From the NCBI GenBank assembly GCA_002413835.1, contig DHXU01000009.1, forward strand, positions 163,244-227,243: a DNA stretch of 64,000 nucleotides, written 5' to 3'. The notes beneath the pieces are model-generated. The model had not been told where the DNA came from. It saw nothing but the letters and a program-made list of their open reading frames with translations, and made no database searches. Position 1 is the stretch's first letter. Each line of letters begins with the position of its first letter. Positions 24,281 through 32,771 of the stretch are shown piece after piece. This DNA comes from Candidatus Saccharibacteria bacterium UBA5148 (lineage in GTDB: Bacteria > Patescibacteriota > Saccharimonadia > Saccharimonadales > UBA4665). A program made the position numbers and the translations under genes.

Positions 24281-24478
24281 TTAACTGACCTTTGAACCGC
24301 CGTAGGCGCTGGAGCCGTAACCGCTGCTGACTTGTTTCTTGCTGGTAGCCGAGGCTCCTCCAAGTAGTTTCAGGATTGAACCGAAGCCCATGACGGTGGC
24401 AGCGCCGAAACCAAGGGTTGCCATAAACTCTTTTCGTGTCATCTCCTTCTGGAGGAGCGTCTGGACATTTTTGTGCAT
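24281..24478 (-). CDS. Small protein with Tat-like or anchor N-terminal region
   Basis: The 65-residue protein has a helical start, then MTRKEFMATLGFGAATVMGF, which resembles a twin-arginine signal (consensus S/T-R-R-x-F) with Lys in place of the second Arg. A hydrophobic segment and a Ser/Gly/Tyr-rich tail follow. It sits next to tatC and tatA on the same strand, downstream of tatC, but has its own promoter. It may be a Tat substrate, an accessory part, or a simple membrane-anchored small protein. Confidence 0.65.
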   Translation of the reverse strand: MHKNVQTLLQKEMTRKEFMATLGFGAATVMGFGSILKLLGGASATSKKQVSSGYGSSAYGGSKVS

Positions 24479-24520
24479 AGTGACCTTTGTGTATTATTTT
24501 TGTTTTAGGTTTGTGCTTGA

Positions 24521-24548
24521 ATTATAGCACTATGGGCATGCCAGTCAA
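24521..24548 (-). promoter_or_regulatory. sigma70-type promoter with A-rich leader
   Basis: On the minus strand TTGACT (24548-24543), 16 bases ending TGC, TATAAT (24526-24521). The leader of about 40 bases has TAAAACAAAAA and AAAGGT before the ATG at 24478. Confidence 0.75.
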
Positions 24549-24555
24549 TGGCTGC

Positions 24556-25614
24556 TTAATACATCGACCGTGGCGCTTGGCGGTTGCCGCTGAAGCCGTC
24601 AATGTATTGCCGGGGGCGGTAATTTGGTTGGCCTGACTGTATCTGCGACGCGGCCGGACCGGCTGCATTATGTACGATGGGAACAGTTACCAGCGTCAGG
24701 GGCACTGGTGTATGCTGCAAACTCGCAATAACACCCGATGGGTGGTCGGCGAGCTCTTCGGCCTGCTGCCAGACCTTCTGGGCATCCGACAGTCGGGTCA
24801 GTCGTTCGGCCTGGATCTCGGCGTCACGACTACGCATAGCCAGGACTTTCGGAGAATAACGCGGCCGGTTGATAACGGCGATCATGATGATACCGACCTG
24901 ATACATCAGTATCATGGGGCCAGCCAGCATCAGCTGGTCAACAACATTGGGAGTTGGGTTCATAATGACGGCCAGTACGAAGGCGCAGAGAATCATCCAG
25001 CGTTCCTGCTTGAATAACTGAGACGGCTTGAGCGGCTTGATACGGTTGATAAAAATCATCACCAGCGGCACCTGGAACAGCAGGGCGGCCCCGAACATAT
25101 ACATGGTTACGAATGACATGTATGACTGGATGGCGATCAGCGGGTGGATCTGTGAGGTCGTAAACTGATGTAACAAGAAGTGCAGCGTCGCCGGCATACC
25201 GGCGTAATAGCCGAAGGCCATGCCGGCAATTGCTAGAATAGCAGAGATAAAGCTACCGCCAAGCGCGAACCGGACGGAATCCCGTCCCAGCAGCGGCTCG
25301 ATGTATTTCAGCATCTGGTAGATAATAACCGGCAAACTGCAAATAATCCCGGTATATATACATACCCGAAATAAGAAATCCAGACCGCCCCCCGGTGAGG
25401 TATAAATCAAATTCTGGCCATGAGCCGGGCGCAGCAGAAAGGATACGATATACTGCTGTACGAAATAGGTGCCCGCGCCGAATGCAACGACAGAAACGGC
25501 GACATATGTCAGTCGCCGTTTTAATTCATAGAAATGCTCAAGAAAAGGGAGCTTTTTATCTGAACTACGCAGCTGTTTCGCTGTGCTTTTCGTTCTTGTC
25601 GTCTTTTTTCTCAT
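24556..25614 (-). CDS. tatC: Sec-independent translocase TatC
   Basis: The 352-residue protein is the core receptor for twin-arginine signal peptides. Seen are the N-terminal PFLEHFYELKRRL (the conserved LxELRxRL-type motif), six spans, and the conserved FxxP region (QVPLVMIF) and MNPTPNVVDQ. About 110 residues follow the last span, Pro/Gln-rich, longer than usual TatC (about 250). The only in-frame ATG that keeps the motif is 25614, inside tatA, giving a 50-base overlap. Confidence 0.93.
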   Translation of the reverse strand: MRKKTTRTKSTAKQLRSSDKKLPFLEHFYELKRRLTYVAVSVVAFGAGTYFVQQYIVSFLLRPAHGQNLIYTSPGGGLDFLFRVCIYTGIICSLPVIIYQMLKYIEPLLGRDSVRFALGGSFISAILAIAGMAFGYYAGMPATLHFLLHQFTTSQIHPLIAIQSYMSFVTMYMFGAALLFQVPLVMIFINRIKPLKPSQLFKQERWMILCAFVLAVIMNPTPNVVDQLMLAGPMILMYQVGIIMIAVINRPRYSPKVLAMRSRDAEIQAERLTRLSDAQKVWQQAEELADHPSGVIASLQHTPVPLTLVTVPIVHNAAGPAASQIQSGQPNYRPRQYIDGFSGNRQAPRSMY

Positions 25615-25774
25615 CGGTGGTGCCGTTAAGACCCTTGCGTAATTCGTGTGCTGAATCACCTAAACTGCGAGCCAGCTCAGGAAGTTTCTTGCTTCCGAAG
25701 AGCAGGAGAACGATCGCTAAGATGATAAGCAGCTGTGGAGCGCCTAAATCCAAAAAGGCAAACTGTGATAACAT
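25565..25774 (-). CDS. tatA: Sec-independent translocase TatA/E
   Basis: The 69-residue pore component has one N-terminal span (QLLIILAIVLLLF), the FGSKKLPELARSLG hinge and amphipathic helix, and a charged tail rich in Lys, Asp and Glu. ATG 25774 is preferred to 25780 because AAGGA lies 5 bases upstream. With tatC it makes a minimal TatAC system, without a separate TatB here. Confidence 0.93.
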   Translation of the reverse strand: MLSQFAFLDLGAPQLLIILAIVLLLFGSKKLPELARSLGDSAHELRKGLNGTTDEKKDDKNEKHSETAA

Positions 25775-25848
25775 AGTCATCCTTACTATTAATGCTTACT
25801 AATACCATGTACATGATATCATAAGCGTAAAGGAAGAAGTACGACAAT

Positions 25849-26127
25849 ATGCAAGCTTACTATTTTGCCAGTACATATGGTAGCGATCCATACGGTTCTG
25901 CTACGTATAATGGCGCCGCGCAGTCCGATGCTACGACGCAGTCTACAACTCCGACAGCGGGAGGTGGTATGCTGGCAAATACTGGCTTCGATGTGCTGCT
26001 GGCCGTCAGTCTGGCGTGTCTGATTATCTTCGTGGCGCTGCTCATCCGCTTCTGGAAACGTCCGCGGGGGCTGGCTCAGCCCACTTCCACTCACGGCAAC
26101 GATACCGACAATACACATCGCAGCTGA
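25849..26127 (+). CDS. Small surface protein with LANTG sorting-like signal
   Basis: This 92-residue protein has a Tyr/Ser/Thr/Ala-rich N-terminal 40 residues. GGGMLANTGFD then leads into one span (VLLAVSLACLIIFVALLI) and a basic RFWKRPRG stop. This L-x-N-T-G plus hydrophobic plus positive tail order mirrors a sortase cell-wall sorting signal (LPxTG). There is no clear N-terminal signal peptide. AAGGAAGA precedes ATG 25849. The next gene ends with the related LTNTG signal. Confidence 0.7.
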   Translation: MQAYYFASTYGSDPYGSATYNGAAQSDATTQSTTPTAGGGMLANTGFDVLLAVSLACLIIFVALLIRFWKRPRGLAQPTSTHGNDTDNTHRS

Positions 26128-26214
26128 TATTCCGGCCGTTGGCCAGCAGGTAAGCTGTGAGTTTATAAAGCTTGTGCTTCATCTACAAATATTGCTTAAT
26201 ATACTAGGTAGTTG

Positions 26215-26220
26215 TATAAT
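26215..26220 (+). promoter_or_regulatory. -10 box
   Basis: Consensus TATAAT, 9 bases before ATG 26230; GGGGGA between them could also act as a Shine-Dalgarno site on a very short leader. Confidence 0.6.
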
Positions 26221-26229
26221 TGGGGGATT

Positions 26230-26826
26230 ATGAAACTACGCAATCCGTTCAGATACAAAAATACTGACACGACGGCGATTCCAGAGGATCTGCAGCCGTA
26301 TTATTCGGGAGAACAGTCCGGCATCCGACGCTGGGTCGGTCCAATCTTACGTGGCCTGCTCCTGCTTATACTGCTCGTGATTCTCGTCTGGGGTGGTATC
26401 TGGTTGGTGCACCATTTCACGACCAAGGATACATCAAACAAGAACAATGGACAGACCTCCAGTCAAAGCACGACCAAGTCATCTGGATCGGCTCCCAAGT
26501 CGGCTCCCAAGACTAGTGACACCCCAAAGCCAAGTACTCCGACCACGCCTTCTGATAACGCGCCAGCAACAACACCGGCACCGGCCGCCGCTCCACCGGC
26601 AGGAGCCCCAGCATCCGGGACTGCTTCCGGTACGACACCGACTCCAGCTCCAGCATCGCCAGATGCGGCTGCAGATGGCTCGGCTACAGCGGGCAAGGGA
26701 GAAGGCGAGCCGCTGACTAACACCGGCCCTGGCGACGTTGTTGCCTTGTTTGCAGTTACAACTGTTGCTGGCACATTATTCTACCGTTTCTATCTCATCC
26801 GTTCACTTCGCGGTACTGACAAATAG
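26230..26826 (+). CDS. Anchored Pro/Thr/Ala-rich protein with LTNTG sorting-like signal
   Basis: The 198-residue protein has an N-terminal cytoplasmic segment of about 40 residues, a span (about 42-62, LRGLLLLILLVILVWGG), and a long stalk of Thr, Ser, Pro and Ala (about 70-160). GEPLTNTGPGD then precedes a weaker hydrophobic segment and a basic end (IRSLRGTDK). The low-complexity stalk is what cell-surface spacers look like. It is paired with the LANTG protein upstream. Function unknown; envelope location is likely. Confidence 0.75.
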   Translation: MKLRNPFRYKNTDTTAIPEDLQPYYSGEQSGIRRWVGPILRGLLLLILLVILVWGGIWLVHHFTTKDTSNKNNGQTSSQSTTKSSGSAPKSAPKTSDTPKPSTPTTPSDNAPATTPAPAAAPPAGAPASGTASGTTPTPAPASPDAAADGSATAGKGEGEPLTNTGPGDVVALFAVTTVAGTLFYRFYLIRSLRGTDK

Positions 26827-26850
26827 GCTCACAGCGCGGCGGTGCATACG

Positions 26851-26882
26851 TTAAAAATCAGCTGAATCCAGCTGATTTTTAA
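26851..26882. terminator. Bidirectional terminator
   Basis: A perfect stem TTAAAAATCAGCTG/CAGCTGATTTTTAA with a 4-base loop serves both the LTNTG gene and the convergent gene at 26917. Confidence 0.9.
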
Positions 26883-26916
26883 CGAGCTGCTGCCAGCCTT
26901 GAGACTGAGGCCTGGG

Positions 26917-27360
26917 TTAGGCCTGGGCGGCGTGCTGCGTGAAGTAATTGATCTCATTGACAATGTCGAGGAGAGCCTGGGCGCGCTCTTTTTCGTTGGC
27001 TATCTGCTTGGCCGCATCATAAGCAGCCCGGACAAGACTATGGTTGTCGGAAGCCTGGATCATCATCATGGTTGTCCGGAATTGTTCTTCCGGTGTCTGG
27101 TCGAGCTGTCCGACAAGCGGAGTCAAAGCTTCGAGGGCTTCCTGCTTGATGTCGAGCAGGTCATCGGTAGCGATTGGAGCTGCCGTATTGGCTGCCGCCA
27201 CAGGAGTCGGTACGAAACCACCAAGGGCACTCGCATCGCCGCTTGCCTGGCCATCATCCTGGTGGGTTACTTGACCCTCGTCGTTCTGTGGTGCAGGTGC
27301 TTCATAAGCAGCCTGGTTGTTATCATTAGTATCGTCTTGTGTGTCGTCCTGCCCAAACAT
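26917..27360 (-). CDS. Acidic hypothetical protein
   Basis: The 147-residue protein begins with about 60 residues rich in Asp, Gln and Asn (FGQDDTQDDTNDNNQ), probably disordered. It ends with a helical domain (about 75-147, EALEALTPLVGQLDQTPEEQ and ERAQALLDIVNEINYF). Start ATG 27360 is chosen for a GGGGGGA site upstream; the longer frame adds only 6 residues. No family recognised. Confidence 0.7.
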   Translation of the reverse strand: MFGQDDTQDDTNDNNQAAYEAPAPQNDEGQVTHQDDGQASGDASALGGFVPTPVAAANTAAPIATDDLLDIKQEALEALTPLVGQLDQTPEEQFRTTMMMIQASDNHSLVRAAYDAAKQIANEKERAQALLDIVNEINYFTQHAAQA

Positions 27361-27505
27361 TCTATGTCCCCCCGTCAAATGTCAGCTGCCGGGATGCATA
27401 ACACCCACTCCCACATACTGAAATTCGAATAAATAAATTAATTCGATATACAATATTAATGATACCAAAGTTTACTGATAAGCAATAGCCGTTTGGAGGA
27501 ATACA

Positions 27506-28537
27506 ATGCTTGACGATCTCAAAATGATTCATGACAGGGACAAAGAAGACGCGCTCGGCGTAGCTGAGAAGCAGTGGATGCAACTGCAGTATGTCTACGA
27601 CGTGGAATTGCCAACATTCCGGGATATTACCAACATTGTGGTCGGCGGCATGGGCGGCTCGGCATTTCCGGCGGTCTTTCTGCGTTCTTGGCCCGGTACT
27701 GACGTGCCGCTGGAAGTCGTCCGTGACTATGACCTGCCAGCCTACGTCGATGAGTTTACCCTGTTTATATCCTCCAGCTATTCTGGTAACACCGAAGAGA
27801 CGCTGTCGGCGCTGCACGAGGCAGAGGCCCGCGATGCCCAGATCGTCGTCCTGGCGGCCGGCGGTAAGCTGGCTGAGTATGCTACCGAAAAGGGCTATCC
27901 GCTGTTTACGATTCCTGGCGGCATCCAGCCCCGGATGTCTTCATTTTATTTCCTGGCAGCCCTGGTGCAGCTCTTCGAAGCTGCCGGTCTGGTGCCGGAA
28001 GGCAGCACTGCTGAACTGAGTGAGACCGGTGATTGGCTCAAGGACCAGGTGACTGCCTGGCGTCCGGACGTCGTGACGACTAAGAACGATGCTAAGCAGC
28101 TGGCCCAGGAGCTGATGGGCAAGTCAGTCGTCGTCTACAGCGGTCCGAAATTATTCCCGGCAGCCAACAAATGGAAGATCTGTACCAATGAGAACGCCAA
28201 GACCATCGCCTGGGTTAATCAATACCCGGAATTCAACCACAATGAATTCATCGGTTGGTCAAGCCATCCAGTTGATAAGCCCTATGCTGTCATCGAGATC
28301 CGCAGTAATCTGGAGCACGAACGTATCCAGAAGCGTTTTATCGTCAGTGAGCGGCTGTTATCCGGCCTGCGCCCGGCGCCCCATGTCGTCGTACCGCTTG
28401 GCGACAGTCTGCTCAAGCAGCTGGTCTGGACATCGAACTATAGCGATTTCACCAGCCTGTACCTGGCACTGCTGAACGGACTCGATCCGACGCCGGTTGA
28501 TCTGGTGGAGAAACTGAAGGTTGAACTCAATAAATAA
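27506..28537 (+). CDS. Bifunctional phosphoglucose/phosphomannose isomerase
   Basis: This 343-residue SIS-fold isomerase interconverts glucose-6-P or mannose-6-P with fructose-6-P. Seen are VVGGMGGSAFP, the phosphate-binding ISSSYSGNTEETL, PGGIQPRMSS and the catalytic EFNHNEFIGW (Glu and His). Its length and motifs fit the small archaeal-type PGI/PMI, not classical Pgi (about 550). TTGGAGGA precedes the ATG. It could feed sugar nucleotides for the polysaccharide locus. Confidence 0.92.
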   Translation: MLDDLKMIHDRDKEDALGVAEKQWMQLQYVYDVELPTFRDITNIVVGGMGGSAFPAVFLRSWPGTDVPLEVVRDYDLPAYVDEFTLFISSSYSGNTEETLSALHEAEARDAQIVVLAAGGKLAEYATEKGYPLFTIPGGIQPRMSSFYFLAALVQLFEAAGLVPEGSTAELSETGDWLKDQVTAWRPDVVTTKNDAKQLAQELMGKSVVVYSGPKLFPAANKWKICTNENAKTIAWVNQYPEFNHNEFIGWSSHPVDKPYAVIEIRSNLEHERIQKRFIVSERLLSGLRPAPHVVVPLGDSLLKQLVWTSNYSDFTSLYLALLNGLDPTPVDLVEKLKVELNK

Positions 28538-28615
28538 GAGACAATAAAGAGCCTGCCAGGAGTAAACCTGCACGGGGCATAATTGAGCACATAAGCTTTA
28601 TTTCAGCCGAATTGC

Positions 28616-28621
28616 TATAAT
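28616..28621 (+). promoter_or_regulatory. -10 box
   Basis: Extended TGCTATAAT, 8 bases before ATG 28630; leaderless spacing. Confidence 0.65.
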
Positions 28622-28629
28622 AGGTGCAT

Positions 28630-29307
28630 ATGGTCGAGGTAAAACGACAATGGCCACATTTAAGCGGCACCTTACTGCTCACATCTCTGACGAGTCTCGG
28701 GCTGTTCGTGGCCGGTGCGATACGTAATCAGAACTACGATTACAGTTACATGGTCTGGAATCTGTTCCTGGCCTGGCTACCTCTGTTACTGGTGGTCTGG
28801 CTGCTACGCACGTTGCGGCAGAAACGCTGGTCGAGCTGGCAGGGGATTACCCTCAGTGTGCTGTGGCTCGGGTTCCTGCCGAACAGCTTCTATATGGTGA
28901 CGGACTATATACATCTGCAGGACGCGCCGCGTATCGACGTACTGTACGACGCTGTCATGCTGACAGCTTTCGTTGCCACTGGTCTGGTGCTCGGGTTCAT
29001 CAGCCTGTATCTCTTCCACAGTGAGCTGCGGAAACGCGTGCCGGCGGTTGTTGCTGCCCGCGTCGTCGGCATCATCCTGCTGCTCTGCAGTTTTGCTATT
29101 TACCTCGGCCGCGACCTGCGTTGGAATACCTGGGATCTGTTCATCAACCCGGCCGGAATACTATTCGATGTCTCCGACAGGCTGATCAGTCCCCGTGAGC
29201 ATCCCCAGATGTTCGTCACAATATTGTCGTTCTTTGTGCTGCTCGGTATGCTGTATTACCTGATCTGGAATATCATCCACACACTGCGCCCGGCTTCCCG
29301 CCGCTAA
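28630..29307 (+). CDS. DUF1361 membrane protein
   Basis: This 225-residue protein has six or seven spans and the DUF1361 hallmarks: YMVWNLFLAWLPLL, LGFLPNSFYMVTDYIHL and YLGRDLRWNTWDL. Function is unknown in the family. ATG 28630 is set by the -10 box; an upstream GTG (28624) is less likely. It lies 31 bases before argS, which has its own -10. Confidence 0.88.
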   Translation: MVEVKRQWPHLSGTLLLTSLTSLGLFVAGAIRNQNYDYSYMVWNLFLAWLPLLLVVWLLRTLRQKRWSSWQGITLSVLWLGFLPNSFYMVTDYIHLQDAPRIDVLYDAVMLTAFVATGLVLGFISLYLFHSELRKRVPAVVAARVVGIILLLCSFAIYLGRDLRWNTWDLFINPAGILFDVSDRLISPREHPQMFVTILSFFVLLGMLYYLIWNIIHTLRPASRR

Positions 29308-29324
29308 CTTGGCCAGACCTCTGT

Positions 29325-29330
29325 TATACT
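29325..29330 (+). promoter_or_regulatory. -10 box of argS
   Basis: TATACT, 7 bases before the argS ATG at 29338. Confidence 0.6.
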
Positions 29331-29337
29331 TAGTCTG

Positions 29338-31023
29338 ATGAAACAAGAACTAGAACAAGCAGTCTTTCGAAGTGTATCTGAAGCATTTGGTGTTCAAACC
29401 AACATCGAGCTGTCGCGTCCCGATGCCAAATTCGGTGATTATGCGACCAATGCCGCTCTGCAATTATCCAAACAGCTCGGCCGTAATCCGCGCGAAATCG
29501 CCGAAGAATTAGCTGCGCTGCTGCGGACGGAGTTAGCTGAGACGGTGGCTGAGGTGACTATCGCCGGACCGGGCTTTATCAATCTAAAGCTGACAGACGC
29601 CGCGCTGGCCAAGGCAGCTCAGGCTACGCCGGCCCAGAGTCTCGCCGGCCAGACGGTGATTGCTGAATACTCTGACCCGAATCCGTTCAAACCACTGCAC
29701 GCCGGACATCTCTACACGACGCTGGTCGGCGATACCATCGCCCGTCTGGTCGAGAATGCCGGAGCTCATGTGGTGCGCATCAATTACGGCGGTGATGTCG
29801 GCCTACATGCTGGCAAAAGCCTGTGGTCGATCCTGCAATTTCTCGGCGGTGAAGTTCCCGAGAAACTTGCTGCAGTTCCCGAGGTCGACCGTCCTGCCTG
29901 GCTAGGCAGCCGCTACGTCGAGGGTAATACGGCCTATGAAACAGATGAAGCTGCCAAAGCTGCCATCGTCGAGACGAATAAGCGGATTTATGAGATTCAT
30001 GCCAGTGGTGACCACGACTCGGCCTTCGCGCAGATCTATTGGACAACCCGCCAGTGGAGCTATGATTACTTCGCGGTGCTCTATAACCAACTACAGGTTA
30101 CCCCGTTTGACCGTTATATCCCGGAGAGCGAAGTCACGCCGCTTGGCCTGGAAACAGTCAAAGCCCAGCTGGCTCGTGGCGTATATCAGGAGAGCGACGG
30201 AGCCGTCATCTTCGACGGTGAAGCCGTCGGGCTGCACACCCGTGTCTTCATCAATTCCGCCGGCCTGCCGACCTACGAGACCAAAGATGTCGGCCTACTG
30301 CTGACGAAGTGGCGCGATTACCATTTTGACACCTCTATCGTCATTACTGCCAACGAGCAGGCGCAGTACATGCAGGTCATGCTGGCCAGTGTTGCACAGT
30401 TTGAACCCGAACCGGCCCGCCGCACCCACCACCTGACACACGGTATCGTCAAAATGCAGGGTGGAGTCAAGATCAGCTCCCGGAAGGGTAACGGCATCAC
30501 TGCTCTGGAGATCCTGGAGTCAGCCCGCCAGGCTGGCGCTGCAACCGGTAACAATTCATCCGAAGAAACCATCCTGGCAGCCATCAAATATGCCTTTGCC
30601 AAGAACCGTATCGGCGGCGACATCGTCTATGATCCCAAGGAATCAATCGCCCTGGAAGGCAACAGCGGCCCGTATCTGCAGTATGCCCACGCCCGAGCCC
30701 GAAGTATAGTAGCCAAAGCACCGCAAGCCGATCCTACCACCGACCTAACGGTAGCCCAGCAGCTCCAGCCTGACGAGCGTACTCTGCTACGCAAAATCAG
30801 CGAATATGCCGAAGCCGTCGACAAAGGTGTCGCCGAACTGATGCCGCATTACATCTGTACCTATCTCTACGAATTGGCGCAGACCTTCAACCGCTTCTAC
30901 GAAAAGAACCGGGTGATGGGTGACGACCGCCAGGCGCTGCGACTGCAGCTGGTCGAGCACTACGCTGACACCCTCAAGGCCGGCCTCGAAATCCTCGGCA
31001 TTTCCGCACCTGACCGCATGTAG
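29338..31023 (+). CDS. argS: Arginyl-tRNA synthetase
   Basis: This class I synthetase of 561 residues charges tRNA-Arg. The N-terminal additional domain (DAKFGDYATNAAL) binds the tRNA D loop. HIGH-like HAGH is in PNPFKPLHAGHLYT (about 115-128). VKISSRKGNG replaces KMSKS, as is common in ArgRS. The C-terminal DALR helical domain includes YLYELAQTFNRFYEKN. Confidence 0.97.
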   Translation: MKQELEQAVFRSVSEAFGVQTNIELSRPDAKFGDYATNAALQLSKQLGRNPREIAEELAALLRTELAETVAEVTIAGPGFINLKLTDAALAKAAQATPAQSLAGQTVIAEYSDPNPFKPLHAGHLYTTLVGDTIARLVENAGAHVVRINYGGDVGLHAGKSLWSILQFLGGEVPEKLAAVPEVDRPAWLGSRYVEGNTAYETDEAAKAAIVETNKRIYEIHASGDHDSAFAQIYWTTRQWSYDYFAVLYNQLQVTPFDRYIPESEVTPLGLETVKAQLARGVYQESDGAVIFDGEAVGLHTRVFINSAGLPTYETKDVGLLLTKWRDYHFDTSIVITANEQAQYMQVMLASVAQFEPEPARRTHHLTHGIVKMQGGVKISSRKGNGITALEILESARQAGAATGNNSSEETILAAIKYAFAKNRIGGDIVYDPKESIALEGNSGPYLQYAHARARSIVAKAPQADPTTDLTVAQQLQPDERTLLRKISEYAEAVDKGVAELMPHYICTYLYELAQTFNRFYEKNRVMGDDRQALRLQLVEHYADTLKAGLEILGISAPDRM

Positions 31024-31036
31024 TCACACAATACTA

Positions 31037-31065
31037 TTGCAATAATATGAAGCTTATGCTATATT
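31037..31065 (+). promoter_or_regulatory. Promoter with long A-rich leader (mscL)
   Basis: TTGCAA (31037-31042), 17 bases ending TGC, TATATT (31060-31065). About 80 bases of leader, almost free of G and rich in AAAACAAAAA and ACCAAA runs, precede the mscL ATG at 31153, without a clear Shine-Dalgarno site. Confidence 0.7.
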
Positions 31066-31152
31066 ACTGGATAGGTTTTTAAAACAAAAAACTAAAAACC
31101 AAACGAACACAAAAACCACCAAAACAAAATAATACAAAAGATCGAGTGCTTC

Positions 31153-31689
31153 ATGACCCAAGGTTCAGCCCAGTCACAAACTCCCAGCTCAGCCCCCAAG
31201 CCTGTGGCACTCAAAGAAACTATCATGACTCCGGACGGGCAGGTGGTGCAGATTACTACAAAACCTGCGCCCACTCCCAAAGGTATGCCTTCACTTCCCG
31301 TGAATGCCAAAACCCGCAAGCGTCACAGCCAAACTGTGGCCGCCCTGCTCAATAGCGATGACCTCGTCAAAGATCAGGTGAACGGTTTTGTAAACTTTAT
31401 CCGTGAGCATGCTGTTGTCGGTCTGGCTGTCGGTTTTATCATCGGCACCCAGGCCCAGACGGTAATCAAACAGTTGGTGACCAGCTTTATCGACCCGGTC
31501 ATCCAGTTACTTTTCGGCGGGGTCCAGCTCAGCGAGCGAAAAGTAACCCTCCATCTCTTCACAAACCAGGCCGACTTTGCCTACGGTGCGATGATTTATG
31601 CTTTCATCAACCTGTTTGCGGTCCTGGTGACGATTTATATACTGATAAAACTCTTCAAGCTTGATAAACTTGATAAGCCCAATTCATAA
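31153..31689 (+). CDS. mscL: Large-conductance mechanosensitive channel MscL
   Basis: The channel opens under membrane tension to release solutes on osmotic downshock. The 178-residue protein has TM1 in REHAVVGLAVGFIIGTQA, a periplasmic loop, and TM2 in IYAFINLFAVLVTIYILI, with a Lys-rich tail. The N-terminal 70 residues before TM1, Pro/Ser/Thr-rich, are extra; usual MscL has about 15 there and totals about 130-150. The start at 31153 is the only one after the leader. Confidence 0.9.
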   Translation: MTQGSAQSQTPSSAPKPVALKETIMTPDGQVVQITTKPAPTPKGMPSLPVNAKTRKRHSQTVAALLNSDDLVKDQVNGFVNFIREHAVVGLAVGFIIGTQAQTVIKQLVTSFIDPVIQLLFGGVQLSERKVTLHLFTNQADFAYGAMIYAFINLFAVLVTIYILIKLFKLDKLDKPNS

Positions 31690-31752
31690 AAAGCCGTCAG
31701 ACTGCCATTCCTGAGCATAGCTGGCGATCGTGGCGTTAACGGAGGTTTTACG

Positions 31753-32178
31753 ATGGATTCTGCAACTGCCAAATCGATGTCCGAAGACGATTGGAAGCAA
31801 AAACTGACACCGGAGCAGTACCACGTACTGCGCGAACGCGGCACCGAAGTGCCGGGTACGGGGCAGCTCCTGCATAACGATGAAACCGGCGAATACTCCT
31901 GCGCTGCCTGCGGGTCAGTGCTGTTCAAGAGCGACGACAAATACGATTCGACAATTCCCGGCCTGATCGGCTGGCCCAGCTTCGCCGACGCTGCCACGCT
32001 TGGGAACAGTCTGACCGTCGAACTGCGTGACGACAACAGCATGGGCATGCATCGCACCGAAGCCGTCTGCAAGACCTGCGGTGGCCACCTCGGCCATCTA
32101 TTCCCGGACGATTCCAGCCCGACGGGGCAGCATTATTGCATCAATTCCGCCTCGCTCGACTTTAAGAAGTCCGCTTAG
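31753..32178 (+). CDS. msrB: Peptide-methionine (R)-S-oxide reductase MsrB
   Basis: The 141-residue enzyme reduces methionine-R-sulfoxide in proteins. Zinc is held by CAAC and CKTC pairs. GWPSF, MHRTEAVC, GGHLGHLF and the catalytic Cys in HYCINSASLDF are all present. AACGGAGG precedes the ATG. It overlaps the convergent secreted-protein gene by 4 bases. A C-terminal fragment of a second msrB lies at 32911-33111. Confidence 0.96.
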   Translation: MDSATAKSMSEDDWKQKLTPEQYHVLRERGTEVPGTGQLLHNDETGEYSCAACGSVLFKSDDKYDSTIPGLIGWPSFADAATLGNSLTVELRDDNSMGMHRTEAVCKTCGGHLGHLFPDDSSPTGQHYCINSASLDFKKSA

Positions 32179-32771
32179 CTCTGTGGTACGTACGGTATGA
32201 AGATTGAGATTGGCTGCGAGGTAACCAGTGATTTGGCACCATCGTCTGCCCGGGTTATGAAGACTTGGGCCCAGTGGCCGCCCGAGAAGAATGGCTGAGT
32301 GGAAGTTACTTGGGTCCAGCGCCGGCCGTTCTGAGATGAGAAGGGCTGATTCGTTCCGGCACAACCGGTGATATAACCCTGGTCGTCCATCGACAGCTCA
32401 ACGACGTGAATGAAATAGTTGCCGCGGGGCAGCTTAACGGTCGCGATTGCTTTGACATTGCCGAATCCGAGGCTATTGCCGTCGGCATCTTTCATGACCT
32501 CGACGGTCGGACTGTAGGTTTTGACTTGGACACTGCCGACTGCCATGCCGGTCAGGGGGCCGCTGGAATCCTGCGTACAACCGGCCTGGCTGAGGGCCAG
32601 CTCAAATGTGCGGGTATCTACGACGTGCGCCTTGACACGGCTAGTGGTTGTGCTGTGGGATTCGTATCGTGCGACAGAAGTTCCTGTCATAGGGGAAGCT
32701 GCCACCGTGGCTGAGGTGGTTACGCCAATGACGAGGCTTACTACGAGTGCTAGAATTACTTTACCGATCAT
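32175..32771 (-). CDS. Secreted hypothetical protein
   Basis: The 198-residue protein has a clear signal peptide (residues 1-25, VILALVVSLVIGVTT, cleavage near AAS) and a mature part rich in Thr, Ser and Val with predicted beta structure. Two cysteines (AGCTQD and TGCAGT) could form a disulfide. AAAGGAA precedes ATG 32771. No family recognised; exported by Sec most likely. Confidence 0.75.
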   Translation of the reverse strand: MIGKVILALVVSLVIGVTTSATVAASPMTGTSVARYESHSTTTSRVKAHVVDTRTFELALSQAGCTQDSSGPLTGMAVGSVQVKTYSPTVEVMKDADGNSLGFGNVKAIATVKLPRGNYFIHVVELSMDDQGYITGCAGTNQPFSSQNGRRWTQVTSTQPFFSGGHWAQVFITRADDGAKSLVTSQPISIFIPYVPQS

